A stretch of DNA of 64,000 bases, from contig NZ_JAPSKE010000002.1 in the NCBI RefSeq assembly GCF_031177825.1, positions 310,001 through 374,000 on the forward strand, in the 5' to 3' direction. The translations under genes and the position numbers were made by a program. This document shows positions 30,683 through 40,925 of the stretch, piece by piece (position 1 is the stretch's first letter; each line of letters opens with the position of its first letter). The notes beneath the pieces were generated by a model. It saw nothing but the letters and a program-made list of their open reading frames with translations. It searched no databases and was not told the origin of the DNA. The stretch is from Paenibacillus sp. (GTDB lineage: Bacteria > Bacillota > Bacilli > Paenibacillales > YIM-B00363).

Positions 30683-33335
30683 TTATGAACTGTGCAGAAA
30701 CTCAACGTCGATCTCCGGCATCGGCACGTCGGCGCCCGGCGCCGGCTGGTCGACGACCGCGAAGCCGCCGCCGCGCTTGACCGTGCAGTGGACCGTCACC
30801 CGCGCCGAACCGCCCGGCATCAGGGTCAGATAGGCGCGGTCCGCCTCCATCCAATAGGCGTTCGTCGTCTCGACCGGATGCACGAACAGCGCCGGGGAGG
30901 CGCCGTCGTTCCGCACCTCGAACGTACGCGTCCAAAACGCTAACCCTTCGAACGGCTCGCCCGCGGCCCATTCGTCGATCGCCGAAACCGCCAGCCGCCC
31001 GTCGACGTTCCGCAAGACCGGAGCGTACGGAGTCTCGGCGCTCGTGCCGAACAAATACAAGTTCGCGCCGCCGTCCGACCGAAACTCGCCGCCTTCGTCC
31101 GTCTCGAGCGCGACGAAGAACATGCCGCCAAGCGTTGCCTCCACCGGGAAACGTAGCTCCCCGAGCGGCGTCGTCCGATCGGCGGCGCAAGCTCCGGCGA
31201 AGTCGAACGCGTACGCGACCCGGCCGTCCTCCCCGTACACCGTAGCGCGCACCCGCCGCTCCGCCGCTTCGACCCCGTTGGAGTGCAGGAACACGTCCGC
31301 GCGGAATTCGCGGCCGACGGCGGCGTCGATCCGGCGGTAAAGCAGCGACGCGTGCACCGGCGCATAGGCCGATCGCGTCGCGTAATATGCCATCTTCGGA
31401 GCGCCGTAATATTCGACGAGGTTCGTGCACGAGCTGTTCGGCCATGGCTCGTTCAGCTGCCAGACGATGCAGCCGCTCTGTCGGAACTGCCGGCGCCGGT
31501 TCGCTTCGACGATGAAGCGCAGCCCCTCGGCCTGCACGATTTGGCTGACCCGGGCGAAGCGTTCCATGTCCGGCAGCGGACCGAACAGCTTCATGTCGCG
31601 GTCGTACGTGCCCCACCACTCGCCATGGTGGCGCCAGACGACGTGTTCGCGCATCGGGGTCGCCACATGGTTGTTCGGATGCAAAATTTTCCGCAGCGTC
31701 TGCACCGAAGCGACGCCGTCCATGCCGAATTCGCTGTGAAACAAATGATCCGATTCGCCGTACAGCTCGTAGTGATATGGGTTGCCTTGCTTGGTATTGC
31801 CAGCCGCCGTGGACGTCGTGCGAGACGCCTTTCTCCGTCGTAACGAATTCCACCGGGCCGGACGCCGACGTCGGAAGGAACAAGCGCTGCGGATCGTATG
31901 CCGAGACCAACCGTTGAAGCATCGCCAAGTTCTCGTCGTCGTCGACGGTCGACGGCGTGTTCGGCGCGCTCATGAGCTCGTTGCCGCCGCTCCACGCCGC
32001 GAGCGAGACGTGGCTGCGGCGGCCGAGCAGCGCGGAGACCGCCGTCCGGCGCAGCAAATCCAAAAACGCCGGAAGCTTCGAAGGAACGTTATCGATGCCG
32101 GAGCTCGACTGGATGAACTCTTGCCACACGAGAATCCCGTTCCGATCGCACAGCTCGTAGAAGACCGGCTTCTCGATAATGCCGCCCCCCCAAATCCGCG
32201 CCATGTTGACGTTGGCTTGCTTCATGAGGTACACCTGCCAAGCGTAGGACGCTTCCGTGACGTCGCCGTATACGTGGTCGAGCGGCGTCAAGTTTACGCC
32301 GCGAACGTAGATCGGTCGCCCGTTCACCACGAACGTGTAAGGCAATGCGTCCGCCGGCGAATCCTCGTTCCGGCGGTACGCCAACGAGCGGATGCCGACG
32401 CGGAACGTCCATTCGTCAAGCTGCCGGTCCCCCGCCATCAACCGCGCCGCGACCGTATACAACGGCTGTTCCCCGTATCCGTTCGGCCACCAAAGCCGCG
32501 GATCCGCCACCGTCAACGCGCAATCGTATTCGGAGATGTCGGCGGAAAGCCGCAGCTCGCGCTCCGCCGCGACGCCCCCGTCCGGGTCCAGACACGCGAG
32601 CCGGAGCGTCAATCCCGATCCCGGGCCCGGTTCGGATCCGAACCGCTCCACCCGACCGTACAACCGCACGGTGCCTACGTTCGCGACGACGTCCGCGTCG
32701 GTGGCGACGGCGGGGTCCCTCAGCGACGCTTCGTCGTGCAGGCGCAGCTCGACGCCGTCCCACAACCCGATATTGACGAGGCGCGTCGAGAAGTCCCACT
32801 TGTAATTGAACCGGCTCTTCTGCGTACGCGTCATCGACGTCTTGCCGATCTGCCCCATCTCGTCGGGCGCGCCCTTCATGACGACGCGCAGCTCGAACGC
32901 TTCCCCCGGAGCGGCCCCGCGAACCATCGACGTGACGTCGAAAACCGCGGGCTCGTACATATGCCCGTGTTCGCCGAGCAGCGTGCCGTTCAAATAAATC
33001 ATCGCTTCGTAATCGATGCCCAAAAACACGAGTTCCGCCCGGGAGAAATCCCCGGACGGACGAGAGAAGGACGTCTTATAGACCCACCATCGATTTTCGA
33101 TCCACTCGCATTTCAAGCTGTTCGTCTCGTAGTACGGATCCTCGATCCAGCCGGCTCGGAACAAGTCGACATGGACGCCGCCCGGCACGCGGGCCGGCAT
33201 CCAATCGGTCACCCCGATCAGCTCCTGCCCGGTTTCCATGCTGCGGTCTTTGATCGGCACCCACGGCCAGTAGCCGCGAACCTGCCAATCGAGGTCGGAT
33301 AACGAAATATGCGTTCGGATCGAAGACACCCCCAT
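30683..33335 (-). pseudogene. GH2 beta-mannosidase paralogue broken by a 4-bp duplication frameshift
   Basis: Reads as a complete GH2 beta-mannosidase in two frames. The first part (MGVSSIRTHISLSDLDWQVR to ...HDVHGGWQYQ) includes GGVHVDLFRAGWIEDPYYETN, FLGIDYEAMIYLNGTLLGEHG, MARIWGGGIIEKP and the acid/base WSGGNE. The rest continues in another frame from GNPYHYELYGESDHLFHSEFGMDG, with the nucleophile Glu. The junction has CTTGCTTG at 31786-31793 on the plus strand; removing one CTTG restores WQYQGNPYHY, matching the paralogue's WEHQG. As written, the product ends early or gains an unrelated tail. It could also be a sequencing error. It lies between the deoR-type gene (21 bases away) and the intact GH2 gene. 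Confidence 0.85.
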
Positions 33336-33356
33336 AGATGTGGAAAACGATTCCGC

Positions 33357-34163
33357 TTATGCTTCTTCGCGAAGCAGCGCGCCCCGAACCGAGCAGACGA
33401 TCACGCGGACCCCCGCCTGCTCGATCGATCGAAGCAAATGCGGATCGACCAGATCGCTCGTAATTAACGCGTCTACGTCCTTGAACGACGCGAACGAAAT
33501 GAGAGCCTGCTTCTCGAATTTGCTATGGTCCGCGAGAATGACCACCTTCCGGCCGGCCGCGACCATCGCCTTCTTCATCTCCGCTTCGTACAGATCGAAG
33601 CTGCCGAAGCCGCGGTTCGTCGAGACGCCCGACGCGCCGAGGAAGGCGATGTCCGCGTTGTACTTGCGCAGCTCCCACTCGGCTTGCGAGCCGACGAGAC
33701 TCATCGACTTGCGGATGAGCTTGCCGCCGATGACGAACACATGAGCGTTCTCGTTCTGGCTGCATTGTTCCGCCACGTTCATGCCGTTCGTCAGCACGGT
33801 CAAGCCGTCGATGCCGCCGAGATGCTTCGCGAGGCAGAGCGTCGTGGAGCCCGCGTCCATCACGACGATGTCGCCCGAACCGACGAGCGACGCCGCGGCT
33901 TCGGCGATGGCTTCCTTTTCCTCCGTGAAGTAGTGCACGCGGTGCTGCACCGGAGGGACGGACGAGAGCGAGTCCTGCAAATCCTCGACGAGGATCGCGC
34001 CCCCGTAGTCCTTGCGGAGAATGCCCTCGCTCTCCAGTTGGCTCAAGTCGCGACGAATCGTCTCCTCCGACACGGAGAACGTCTTGACGAGATCCGCAAC
34101 CTTGACGCTGCGTTCTTGAATCAGTAGCTCCTTGATTTTATGGCGCCGTTGCGCGACGAACAT
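33357..34163 (-). CDS. DeoR/GlpR-family transcriptional regulator
   Basis: 268 residues. The N-terminal helix-turn-helix is classic: RRHKIKELLIQERSVKVADL, VSEETIRRDLSQLESEGIL and RKDYGGAIL. The effector domain has VVMDAGSTTLCLAKHL and LTVLTNG, which bind a sugar phosphate in this family. It lies inside the mannose-glycan operon, 48 bases after the GH38 gene and 21 bases before the broken GH2 gene, so it probably senses a phosphorylated product of the pathway and represses the operon. The operator is not identified; a palindrome near the first gene is a candidate. Confidence 0.92.
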   Translation of the reverse strand: MFVAQRRHKIKELLIQERSVKVADLVKTFSVSEETIRRDLSQLESEGILRKDYGGAILVEDLQDSLSSVPPVQHRVHYFTEEKEAIAEAAASLVGSGDIVVMDAGSTTLCLAKHLGGIDGLTVLTNGMNVAEQCSQNENAHVFVIGGKLIRKSMSLVGSQAEWELRKYNADIAFLGASGVSTNRGFGSFDLYEAEMKKAMVAAGRKVVILADHSKFEKQALISFASFKDVDALITSDLVDPHLLRSIEQAGVRVIVCSVRGALLREEA

Positions 34164-34211
34164 GGAGATCCCCCCGTGTACAGCTTGGAAAATGCGTTGC
34201 GTCTTATCGAT

Positions 34212-36656
34212 TTACCACTCGATCAGATCGACCTCGACGACCGGCTTCGACGCGTCGCTCGGCACGCGGAACGTCTTGATCTCGCACGGCCCGAAGGACG
34301 CTTCGATGACGCGATCCAGATGCGGCAAGCGGATCGCGGTCTTCGTCGCGCACTTGGTCGTCTCGTACGCGCGGACGATCAAGTCGTCGCTGTCTTCATG
34401 CTTCTTCAACACGCTGACGATGACGTTGTCGTCGTCGACGCTCAGGAACGAATTGCGCTGCGGCAGCTTGCCTTGGTGATACGTCTCGATGATCGTCGTC
34501 GGCTTCCGGTTCAGCTCCCATGCCTTCTGCACGACGCCCGCCGTCTCCCAGCTGCCTTCATGCGCGTAAATCCGGTAGTTAAACGTCTGGATGCCTTGGT
34601 CGATGAACGTGTAGTGACCGTTCGGATCCGGTACGAGCGGATCGTGATGCGCGTAGATCGGGCTGCGCAGCACGGTGATCGCGAGTTCCTTGTTCATGAT
34701 GCTGTAGCTGTACTTGGCGTCGTTCATGAGGGTCACGCCGTACGCCGTGCCGCCGTTCGGCAGGATGCCGCTGAAGTCGACCCAGTTTTGGCCCGGCTCC
34801 TCTTCGCCGTTATGCTCGCGCTCCTTGAAGCCGTAAGGAATTTCGTACGTTTGCTTCGTGAAGTGCAGATTGATCGGGTAGACGAGCTTCAGCATCTTGA
34901 ACTCTTCGCGCCAGTCGACCGTCACCTTGACGTCGATGTAGTCGAGATCCTTGTACATCGCGAAGTCCTGCACGAGCTTCGAGTTGCCGTACTCGCTCGT
35001 TACGCGAACGACCGACTTGATCGGGCCGTGCTCGACGCGGCGGACGGAGCGCGCCTGGAAGTCGCCGATCTCGTTTTGGAAGTGGAACACGTTATGGCTC
35101 CACGTATCGGATTTATCTTCCATGACGACCGGGCGTCCGGGCTTACGCAGCAGCTCGCTGTTCACCTTCTTGTCGAACAAGCTCGTCATATGCCCCGTCT
35201 TCGGGTCGAAGTCGACGCGAATGCGGTCGTTCTCGAGCGACGTATCCGACGCCTTGATCGTCGGCGCGACGAGCTTCGGCTCGGTCGCGCTGCGCGGCTG
35301 CGGGTACACCTTGAACACGCGGTAGCCCATCGGCGGCAGATCGGCGATGAACGAGATGCGGAATCGGCCGCCCGCCGTCGCCTGCGATTGAACGAGCTGG
35401 AACGGAATTTGCTTGCCGGCGTCGTCGTACAGGACGGACGTCTCTTTCATGCCGCCGACTTCGTGTTCGATGTTCATCGGGCCGCCCCACGAATGCGGGT
35501 TGAACACGACGAGCGGCTTCATGCCTTCTTCCTGCTCGATGTCGATGTTCCAAGAGAGCGATTGGATCGCGTAGTTCAGCCCGCGCTCGGCGATCGACAT
35601 CGCTTCGCCGTGCGCGTTGCGCGCGTCCTCGTACGCCGGCTCGATCGACGTGCCCGCGAGGATGTCGTGGAACTGGTTGAACAGCACGTTCTTCCACGCG
35701 CGATGATAGTCGGCCGGGTACGGCTGGCCCGTCGTCGCCTTCGCGATCGCCGACCACGTCTCGGCGGCCATCAGCTTGTTTTCCGCTTGGCGGTTCCACT
35801 GCTTGATACCCGAATGCGCCGCGTAACAGCCGCTGGCGTGATGCTGCAGATCGTCGTGCACGACCGGAATCGGGAGGCCGCGGCGCTCCATCTCTTCGAA
35901 ATATTCCGTCGGGTTCGCGAGTACGATCGTCGGGAACTCCGGATCGGCGTTCATCCGCTTCAAGCTGTCGATGTTTTCCTTCGTCGGACCGCCGCCGTGG
36001 TTGCCTACGCCGTAGAACACCGCCAGCTCGTTGAACGGATCCTTCAGCTCCGTCATGCAGCGGCGGATGTGCTTCTCGAGATCCTTGCCCCAAGAGCAAT
36101 ATTCGAACGGCAGACGGTACGTGAGCACCTGCGAGCCGTCGTCGGATTCCCAATAGAACAGACGGTTCGGCAGCCCCTTCTCGTTCGGCATCGGGCGCAT
36201 CATGATGTAATAGTCCATGCCTTGCTTCTTCAGAATTTGCGGCATCATGCCGAAGTGGCCGAACGAGTCGACGTTGTAGCCGACCTTCGCCGTCACGCCC
36301 AGCTTCTCCATGAAGTAACGCTGCCCGTACAAGCCTTGACGAACGAACGATTCGCCGCTCGGGATGTTGCAATCCGGTTGGATCCACCAGCCGCCGACGA
36401 TGTGCCAGCGTCCTTCGGCGACGCGCTGCTTGATTTCTTCGAACATGCCCGGATCGTTCCGTTCGATCCATTCGTACATCGCCGCCGACGAGTTCGTGAA
36501 GACGAAGTCGTCGTATTCCTTCATCCGGTCGAGCGCGGACCGCGCCGTCGCCTTCGCTTCTTGGAAGCCTTCTTGCCATTGCCACAGCCACACCGGGTCG
36601 AGGTGGGCGTTGCCGATCATCCAGAACTTGTAGTCTTTCATATTTTTGGTTGCCAT
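34212..36656 (-). CDS. Alpha-mannosidase, glycoside hydrolase family 38 (bacterial MngB-like)
   Basis: 814-residue cytoplasmic zinc enzyme. Its motifs are MIGNAHLDPVWLWQW (zinc ligands His18 and Asp20), the nucleophile Asp130 in GYNVDSFGHFG, and WWIQPDCNIPSGESFVRQ. Further on are a three-helix middle domain (FNQFHDILAGTS, with the third zinc-site histidine) and beta-rich C-terminal domains. It removes alpha-linked mannose from oligosaccharides. The product is close in length to other bacterial GH38 enzymes. It is in the importer-headed operon, 25 bases after the metallo-hydrolase gene. Confidence 0.94.
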   Translation of the reverse strand: MATKNMKDYKFWMIGNAHLDPVWLWQWQEGFQEAKATARSALDRMKEYDDFVFTNSSAAMYEWIERNDPGMFEEIKQRVAEGRWHIVGGWWIQPDCNIPSGESFVRQGLYGQRYFMEKLGVTAKVGYNVDSFGHFGMMPQILKKQGMDYYIMMRPMPNEKGLPNRLFYWESDDGSQVLTYRLPFEYCSWGKDLEKHIRRCMTELKDPFNELAVFYGVGNHGGGPTKENIDSLKRMNADPEFPTIVLANPTEYFEEMERRGLPIPVVHDDLQHHASGCYAAHSGIKQWNRQAENKLMAAETWSAIAKATTGQPYPADYHRAWKNVLFNQFHDILAGTSIEPAYEDARNAHGEAMSIAERGLNYAIQSLSWNIDIEQEEGMKPLVVFNPHSWGGPMNIEHEVGGMKETSVLYDDAGKQIPFQLVQSQATAGGRFRISFIADLPPMGYRVFKVYPQPRSATEPKLVAPTIKASDTSLENDRIRVDFDPKTGHMTSLFDKKVNSELLRKPGRPVVMEDKSDTWSHNVFHFQNEIGDFQARSVRRVEHGPIKSVVRVTSEYGNSKLVQDFAMYKDLDYIDVKVTVDWREEFKMLKLVYPINLHFTKQTYEIPYGFKEREHNGEEEPGQNWVDFSGILPNGGTAYGVTLMNDAKYSYSIMNKELAITVLRSPIYAHHDPLVPDPNGHYTFIDQGIQTFNYRIYAHEGSWETAGVVQKAWELNRKPTTIIETYHQGKLPQRNSFLSVDDDNVIVSVLKKHEDSDDLIVRAYETTKCATKTAIRLPHLDRVIEASFGPCEIKTFRVPSDASKPVVEVDLIEW

Positions 36657-36681
36657 AAGTAAGGTTTCTCCCCGCTCTCTT

Positions 36682-37407
36682 TTAGTACATGAATTTCGTA
36701 TGGAAAGGCTTGAACCACGGGTTAAAATACACCCCGAGCTGCTTCTGCGCTTCGACGACCTTCGTCTTCGCGTCGACGACGAGCGTCGGCGGCAGATGGC
36801 CGAACGACATATACTCGAACTCCTCCGCCGCCAGCTTCGCCAGCGAGCGATGCCAGGCGTTCAGGTCGGATCCGATGCGCGGATGAAATCCGCCCCACAT
36901 CGTATCCCCGGCGATCAGGACGCGGTTATCCCCGACTTGCAGCAGGAACGAGACGCATGCCGGCGTATGGCCCGGCGTATGGATGAGCTTCGTCTCGTTG
37001 CCGCCGATCGTCGTCGCCCCGTCCTCCAGCAGGCCGTCCACGGCCATCTTCGGAAAAGGCAGATCGTACAGGAACGCCGCCGTCAGCTCCGAATCGCCGG
37101 CCTCGACCGAGGCGCGAGCCGCTTCGTGAAGATGCAGCTCGACGTCGGGGTTGTCCTCTTTCAGTAAGGCGTATCCCGAGATGTGGTCCCAGTGGCCGTG
37201 CGTCGCATATACGCGCTTGATGTCTCGCGGCGACAACCCGAGCCCTTCTAGGTTGCGCTTCAGCGCAGGGTAGCCAGCCGTGCTGCCGCAGTCGATCAAG
37301 GCCGGCTCGTCGCCGAGCACGAGATAGGCGCTGGCGTCCCAGCCGTGCGTCAGCTTATCGCCGGCGACGACGTATAGATTGCCTGTCAGCTTTACCGCGT
37401 GACTCAT
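36682..37407 (-). CDS. Metallo-beta-lactamase-fold hydrolase
   Basis: 241 residues with the HxHxDH metal motif (YATHGHWDHISG), HTPGHTPACVSF, IAGDTMWGG and the distal histidine in SFGHLPP. This fold includes lactonases, glyoxalase-II-type thioesterases and many unassigned hydrolases; the substrate is unknown. The start ATG at 37407 overlaps the stop of the large GH38 gene by 4 bases (ATGA), behind GGAGGGAGG, so it is translationally coupled. Its place in a glycan operon suggests it acts on a sugar-derived ester or lactone. Confidence 0.85.
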   Translation of the reverse strand: MSHAVKLTGNLYVVAGDKLTHGWDASAYLVLGDEPALIDCGSTAGYPALKRNLEGLGLSPRDIKRVYATHGHWDHISGYALLKEDNPDVELHLHEAARASVEAGDSELTAAFLYDLPFPKMAVDGLLEDGATTIGGNETKLIHTPGHTPACVSFLLQVGDNRVLIAGDTMWGGFHPRIGSDLNAWHRSLAKLAAEEFEYMSFGHLPPTLVVDAKTKVVEAQKQLGVYFNPWFKPFHTKFMY

Positions 37408-40400
37408 GTTTGCGTTCCTCCCTCCTCTGCGAAGGCGATGCGCACGGTCGTAAGTCCGTAGGCGGCCGCCCCGATCCGCAGCGATCCGTCTTCGCCGGGC
37501 GAGAGCGCTTCGATGTTTCGCTCGAGAAGATCGGTCCGTCGGGCGCGCGCGATCCGCTTGTTCGGGAACGACAGCGTCCCCGTCTCCTCCGCGCCGCTTA
37601 TGTTTTGTACGCGGACGATGTACCCGTCGCCGTCCCGCGCCCGCTTGATCGTCGTCACGGCGAGTCCGTCCGCATCGAACGCGGCCAACGCGCCGCCGCC
37701 CGCCGCGAGGTACGGCTCTTTCGTCTCCCGGAAGTCTTGGAAGCTCATGCGCTGCCCGTAGAGCGGTCTGCGCGCCGACCAGCCGACGCGGTACGCCTCC
37801 TCCGGGCGAATGGCGCCGCCGCTGACGAACGTGTAGGCGAACCGAAGCTCCCCGCCCTGCGAAGCTTTGTAATTCGTATGCCAATAGTTATTCAGCACGT
37901 ACGAGAATACGGTGCCGCTGCGCAGCGACTTCTCCTTCGGCCACCGGCCTTGCACCATATCGCCGACCGTGAACAGCGGCACGTCGGGCGACGCGATGAA
38001 CACCGCCGCTTCCGGACGTTCCACCAGAATGCCCGTCTGCAGCGGCAGCCACTCCTTGCAGCCGCCCGGCAGCTGATCGCGATCCCACAGGACCCAGCCG
38101 AGCTGCGAATCGGACCGGACCGCGGCGTCTTCGAGCGCCGTCGGGAACGCGATGTAGACCGCTTCCTTCTCCCGGCGCTCGGCTTTTCGATACGTATACT
38201 TCACGTCCAGCCGCTTCGCCTTGTCATACAACGTCCACTCGATCGTCAGCTCGCCGTAAGGCACCTGGCCCGCAAGCCGCAGCGTGCGGCCGACGGCGGA
38301 CGCCGTTAACGTCGCTTCCTCCAGCTTGAATTCGGTCCTCGGAATCATGCGGCCTTCGGCCAAGTCGGATTGGTTGCCCATGAGGCGCGTGCCTTCCCCG
38401 CCTTCAGCGTAGACGAACTGTCCGAAGCCGTACGTCGAAGCGCCCGCCTTCGGCAGCAGCTCCTTGCCGAGCTCGCGGTCGATCCAAGACGTTAAGCAGC
38501 CTCGCTCCGGATCGAACGTCGCTTCGTACCATTCGTTCGCGAGTTTGATCGGCGTTCGCTGCTTCGCGCCGAGCGATACGGCCGGTCCGCTCGCGGCGGC
38601 CGTCCCTTCGTTCGACGGCTTCAAGACGAGTCTACGATAGCCGAAGCCCGGCACCGGATCGAGCCACAGCTCCACCACCGCTTGGGTAGGCAGCGTCCGG
38701 ATCGGCCGCAGCGGCACGATCGCCCCCGTGTCGGGTTCGAACGCCGCTTCCCCCGGCGCGATCTCGACCGCGACCGGACCGCCGACAGGGAAGCTGTGCG
38801 GATTGTAAACGACCACTTCGCGGCCGTCGTTGTTCCAGCAGAGCGAATGGCGCGTCGCCGCGACGTGCAGCAGCCGCTTGCCCCACTGCTCGGCGTTGTC
38901 GGCCATCAGCCGCTTCGTCTCCCACTGGTCGTGCGCCAGCAGCGCTTCGGGCTCCGGACCCGTCAGGAATGCGCCCCACGTATGCTCGTCGTATAACAGG
39001 ACGTCCCGCCAGGCGGCGTCGAACTGCCCCTGCGGATAAGACCATCCGTCGTTATGCAGCACGGCGAGCGTCTCGAGACGCTCGGCTGCGGGCAGCGACG
39101 CCTGCGCGCCGCGCACGGCGATCGTCTCGCGCATCGAAGAGCCGACGCCGTCCTCCCAATAAGCGCCGCCGTCGCCGCGCACGGTGACGAGCCGGTCGCC
39201 GAATCTCGCTTCCACCTCGCGGAAGAAGGAGAGCACGTCGCTCGGGACGAGCCGGGGATAGGCATACGTCTCGTTCCAACGGCGGACGAAATCGTTCGGC
39301 TGCGGATCGAGGTCCGTATTATCCGCCTCTTGCCCGTACAACATGACGACGTCGGGCGCGTAATCGTCGCGCTCGTATTCTTGCAGCCACATGTCCAATC
39401 CGCGGGCGGCCGCATACGCCGTCGGCGGGCTGCCGCACACCTTGCGCAGCTCGCAGTACATCTTCGCCAGCCAGCACAACACTTTGCCGCCGTTCGTCCC
39501 TTCCCAGTAAAACGGAGAAACCTTGTGCAATTGGCCGTTCAGACGGAACGGACCGCGGTCCTGATTATCCGCGTGGACGACGTACGGAATGCCGCTCTCT
39601 TCCAACAGCGCCGGCAGCGAGCCCGTAAGCGAAGCGACGTCGACGAACGCGACGAATTCGGGCTTCAGCCCATGCGGCTTCAGCGTATCCGACAAGAACT
39701 CCCCGTTGCGAATCAAGTCTTCGAGTCCCGCATATTGCGTAAGCAGATCGACGTAGTTGCCGGCGACGCTGATTTTGCCGGCTTTCATCGCGCGGAACAG
39801 CTGTGCGATGCGCGCTTCGGAACGCGTCTGCAAGTACGTCTCCAGCGTCCAACCCGCGTCGAGGTGATAAGCGAACGAGGCCGCAGCCGCGCCTTCCTCC
39901 GACTCGAGCCAATCCAGCGCCGTATCGAGATTGCGGCACAGCCGTTCCGCGACCTCCCATTGGCGATGCGTGTAACCGATGTCCGTATGGGCGTGCGGCG
40001 TGACGTACACCGTCCATTTCCGTCGCCGACGGAACGAACCGCCTGCGGACACCGGAACGCCGCCGACGTCGCCGGATAACGAATAACGGACTTCCCCTTC
40101 TTCGTCGGGAATGGCGAACGGGAACGCCAGATGACCGAAGGGGCGGGCGTCGAGACGGACGGGCAACGTCTGCGAGAAGCCGCCGTCCGCTTCGAGCGTC
40201 AGCGTCAGCTCCGCGGCGGGAACGTTCGTACCTAACTCTACATATAAGAAACACTCGTTTCGAAGCTCGTCGTTCGCGTCTTGTCGGTAGACGACCGTCG
40301 ATACCGCTTCCGCGCGGCGAATCGGCTCCGCGGGCGCGTCCGCTTCGTCCGCCTCGAACAGCTCGATGCACTTGTACAGCACGCCCGCGGCGTTGGCCAT

Positions 40401-40925
40401 TCGGTCGAGTCGCTTGACCGCCTCGACTCGGTCGACGACGACGATTTCTCCCGCATCCCTTCCGATCAGCTTCAGCTCGTTGCCTCCTTCGCGAAGCAAG
40501 CGCCCCGGAATGACGACGTCGGCGACGCCGTCCGCATAGATCGTCGTATGGAGTCCGGAATGCAGCGCGATGTCGCCGGATGTCGACGGCGCGGCTCGAA
40601 GCCGCACTTCGCCGAACGTCCCGTTCACCCCAAGGTCTAAATAGCCGAGTCTCGGCGCGATCGTCAGCACATGCAGACGCAGCAAATACGCCGGCGCCGG
40701 GTTCCGACGAATCGTGAAACGAATCGTATACGGATGCAGGCGATACCCGGAATCCGGGTCCGCCTCGCTCGGTTGAAACATCGGCCATCGTTCGCCGCCG
40801 TCCGCGCTTCGCCCGACGTCCGCATCCCATACGATGTCGCCGAGCTTACACGGATCTTTATAGTTATCTAGCAGTTGATCGGAGGAGCCGTCCGGCTCTC
40901 CGATCTTCCATAACCGCTCTTTCAT
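37404..40925 (-). CDS. Large GH38-family alpha-mannosidase-like glycosidase with a 300-residue N-terminal extension
   Basis: 1,173 residues. About 300 residues of beta-rich N-terminal domain come before the GH38 catalytic part, which starts at YVTPHAHTDIGYTHRQWEV (His311, His313, Asp315 as metal-site candidates). Further on, FVAFVDVASLTGSLPALL is where the nucleophile Asp would lie. The N-terminal part has galactose-binding-like strands (RLHPYTIRFTIRRNPAPAYLLRL). It is longer and more diverged than the GH38 enzyme at 34212, so specificity may differ. The start ATG at 40925 overlaps the GH84 stop (ATGA). No signal peptide. Confidence 0.88.
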   Translation of the reverse strand: MKERLWKIGEPDGSSDQLLDNYKDPCKLGDIVWDADVGRSADGGERWPMFQPSEADPDSGYRLHPYTIRFTIRRNPAPAYLLRLHVLTIAPRLGYLDLGVNGTFGEVRLRAAPSTSGDIALHSGLHTTIYADGVADVVIPGRLLREGGNELKLIGRDAGEIVVVDRVEAVKRLDRMANAAGVLYKCIELFEADEADAPAEPIRRAEAVSTVVYRQDANDELRNECFLYVELGTNVPAAELTLTLEADGGFSQTLPVRLDARPFGHLAFPFAIPDEEGEVRYSLSGDVGGVPVSAGGSFRRRRKWTVYVTPHAHTDIGYTHRQWEVAERLCRNLDTALDWLESEEGAAAASFAYHLDAGWTLETYLQTRSEARIAQLFRAMKAGKISVAGNYVDLLTQYAGLEDLIRNGEFLSDTLKPHGLKPEFVAFVDVASLTGSLPALLEESGIPYVVHADNQDRGPFRLNGQLHKVSPFYWEGTNGGKVLCWLAKMYCELRKVCGSPPTAYAAARGLDMWLQEYERDDYAPDVVMLYGQEADNTDLDPQPNDFVRRWNETYAYPRLVPSDVLSFFREVEARFGDRLVTVRGDGGAYWEDGVGSSMRETIAVRGAQASLPAAERLETLAVLHNDGWSYPQGQFDAAWRDVLLYDEHTWGAFLTGPEPEALLAHDQWETKRLMADNAEQWGKRLLHVAATRHSLCWNNDGREVVVYNPHSFPVGGPVAVEIAPGEAAFEPDTGAIVPLRPIRTLPTQAVVELWLDPVPGFGYRRLVLKPSNEGTAAASGPAVSLGAKQRTPIKLANEWYEATFDPERGCLTSWIDRELGKELLPKAGASTYGFGQFVYAEGGEGTRLMGNQSDLAEGRMIPRTEFKLEEATLTASAVGRTLRLAGQVPYGELTIEWTLYDKAKRLDVKYTYRKAERREKEAVYIAFPTALEDAAVRSDSQLGWVLWDRDQLPGGCKEWLPLQTGILVERPEAAVFIASPDVPLFTVGDMVQGRWPKEKSLRSGTVFSYVLNNYWHTNYKASQGGELRFAYTFVSGGAIRPEEAYRVGWSARRPLYGQRMSFQDFRETKEPYLAAGGGALAAFDADGLAVTTIKRARDGDGYIVRVQNISGAEETGTLSFPNKRIARARRTDLLERNIEALSPGEDGSLRIGAAAYGLTTVRIAFAEEGGTQT

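Noticed and set aside
30683..31744. Separate gene for the C-terminal half of the GH2 protein
   Set aside because: Its first codons lie inside a conserved GH2 segment, there is no ribosome site before its first ATG, and removing one CTTG restores a single frame.
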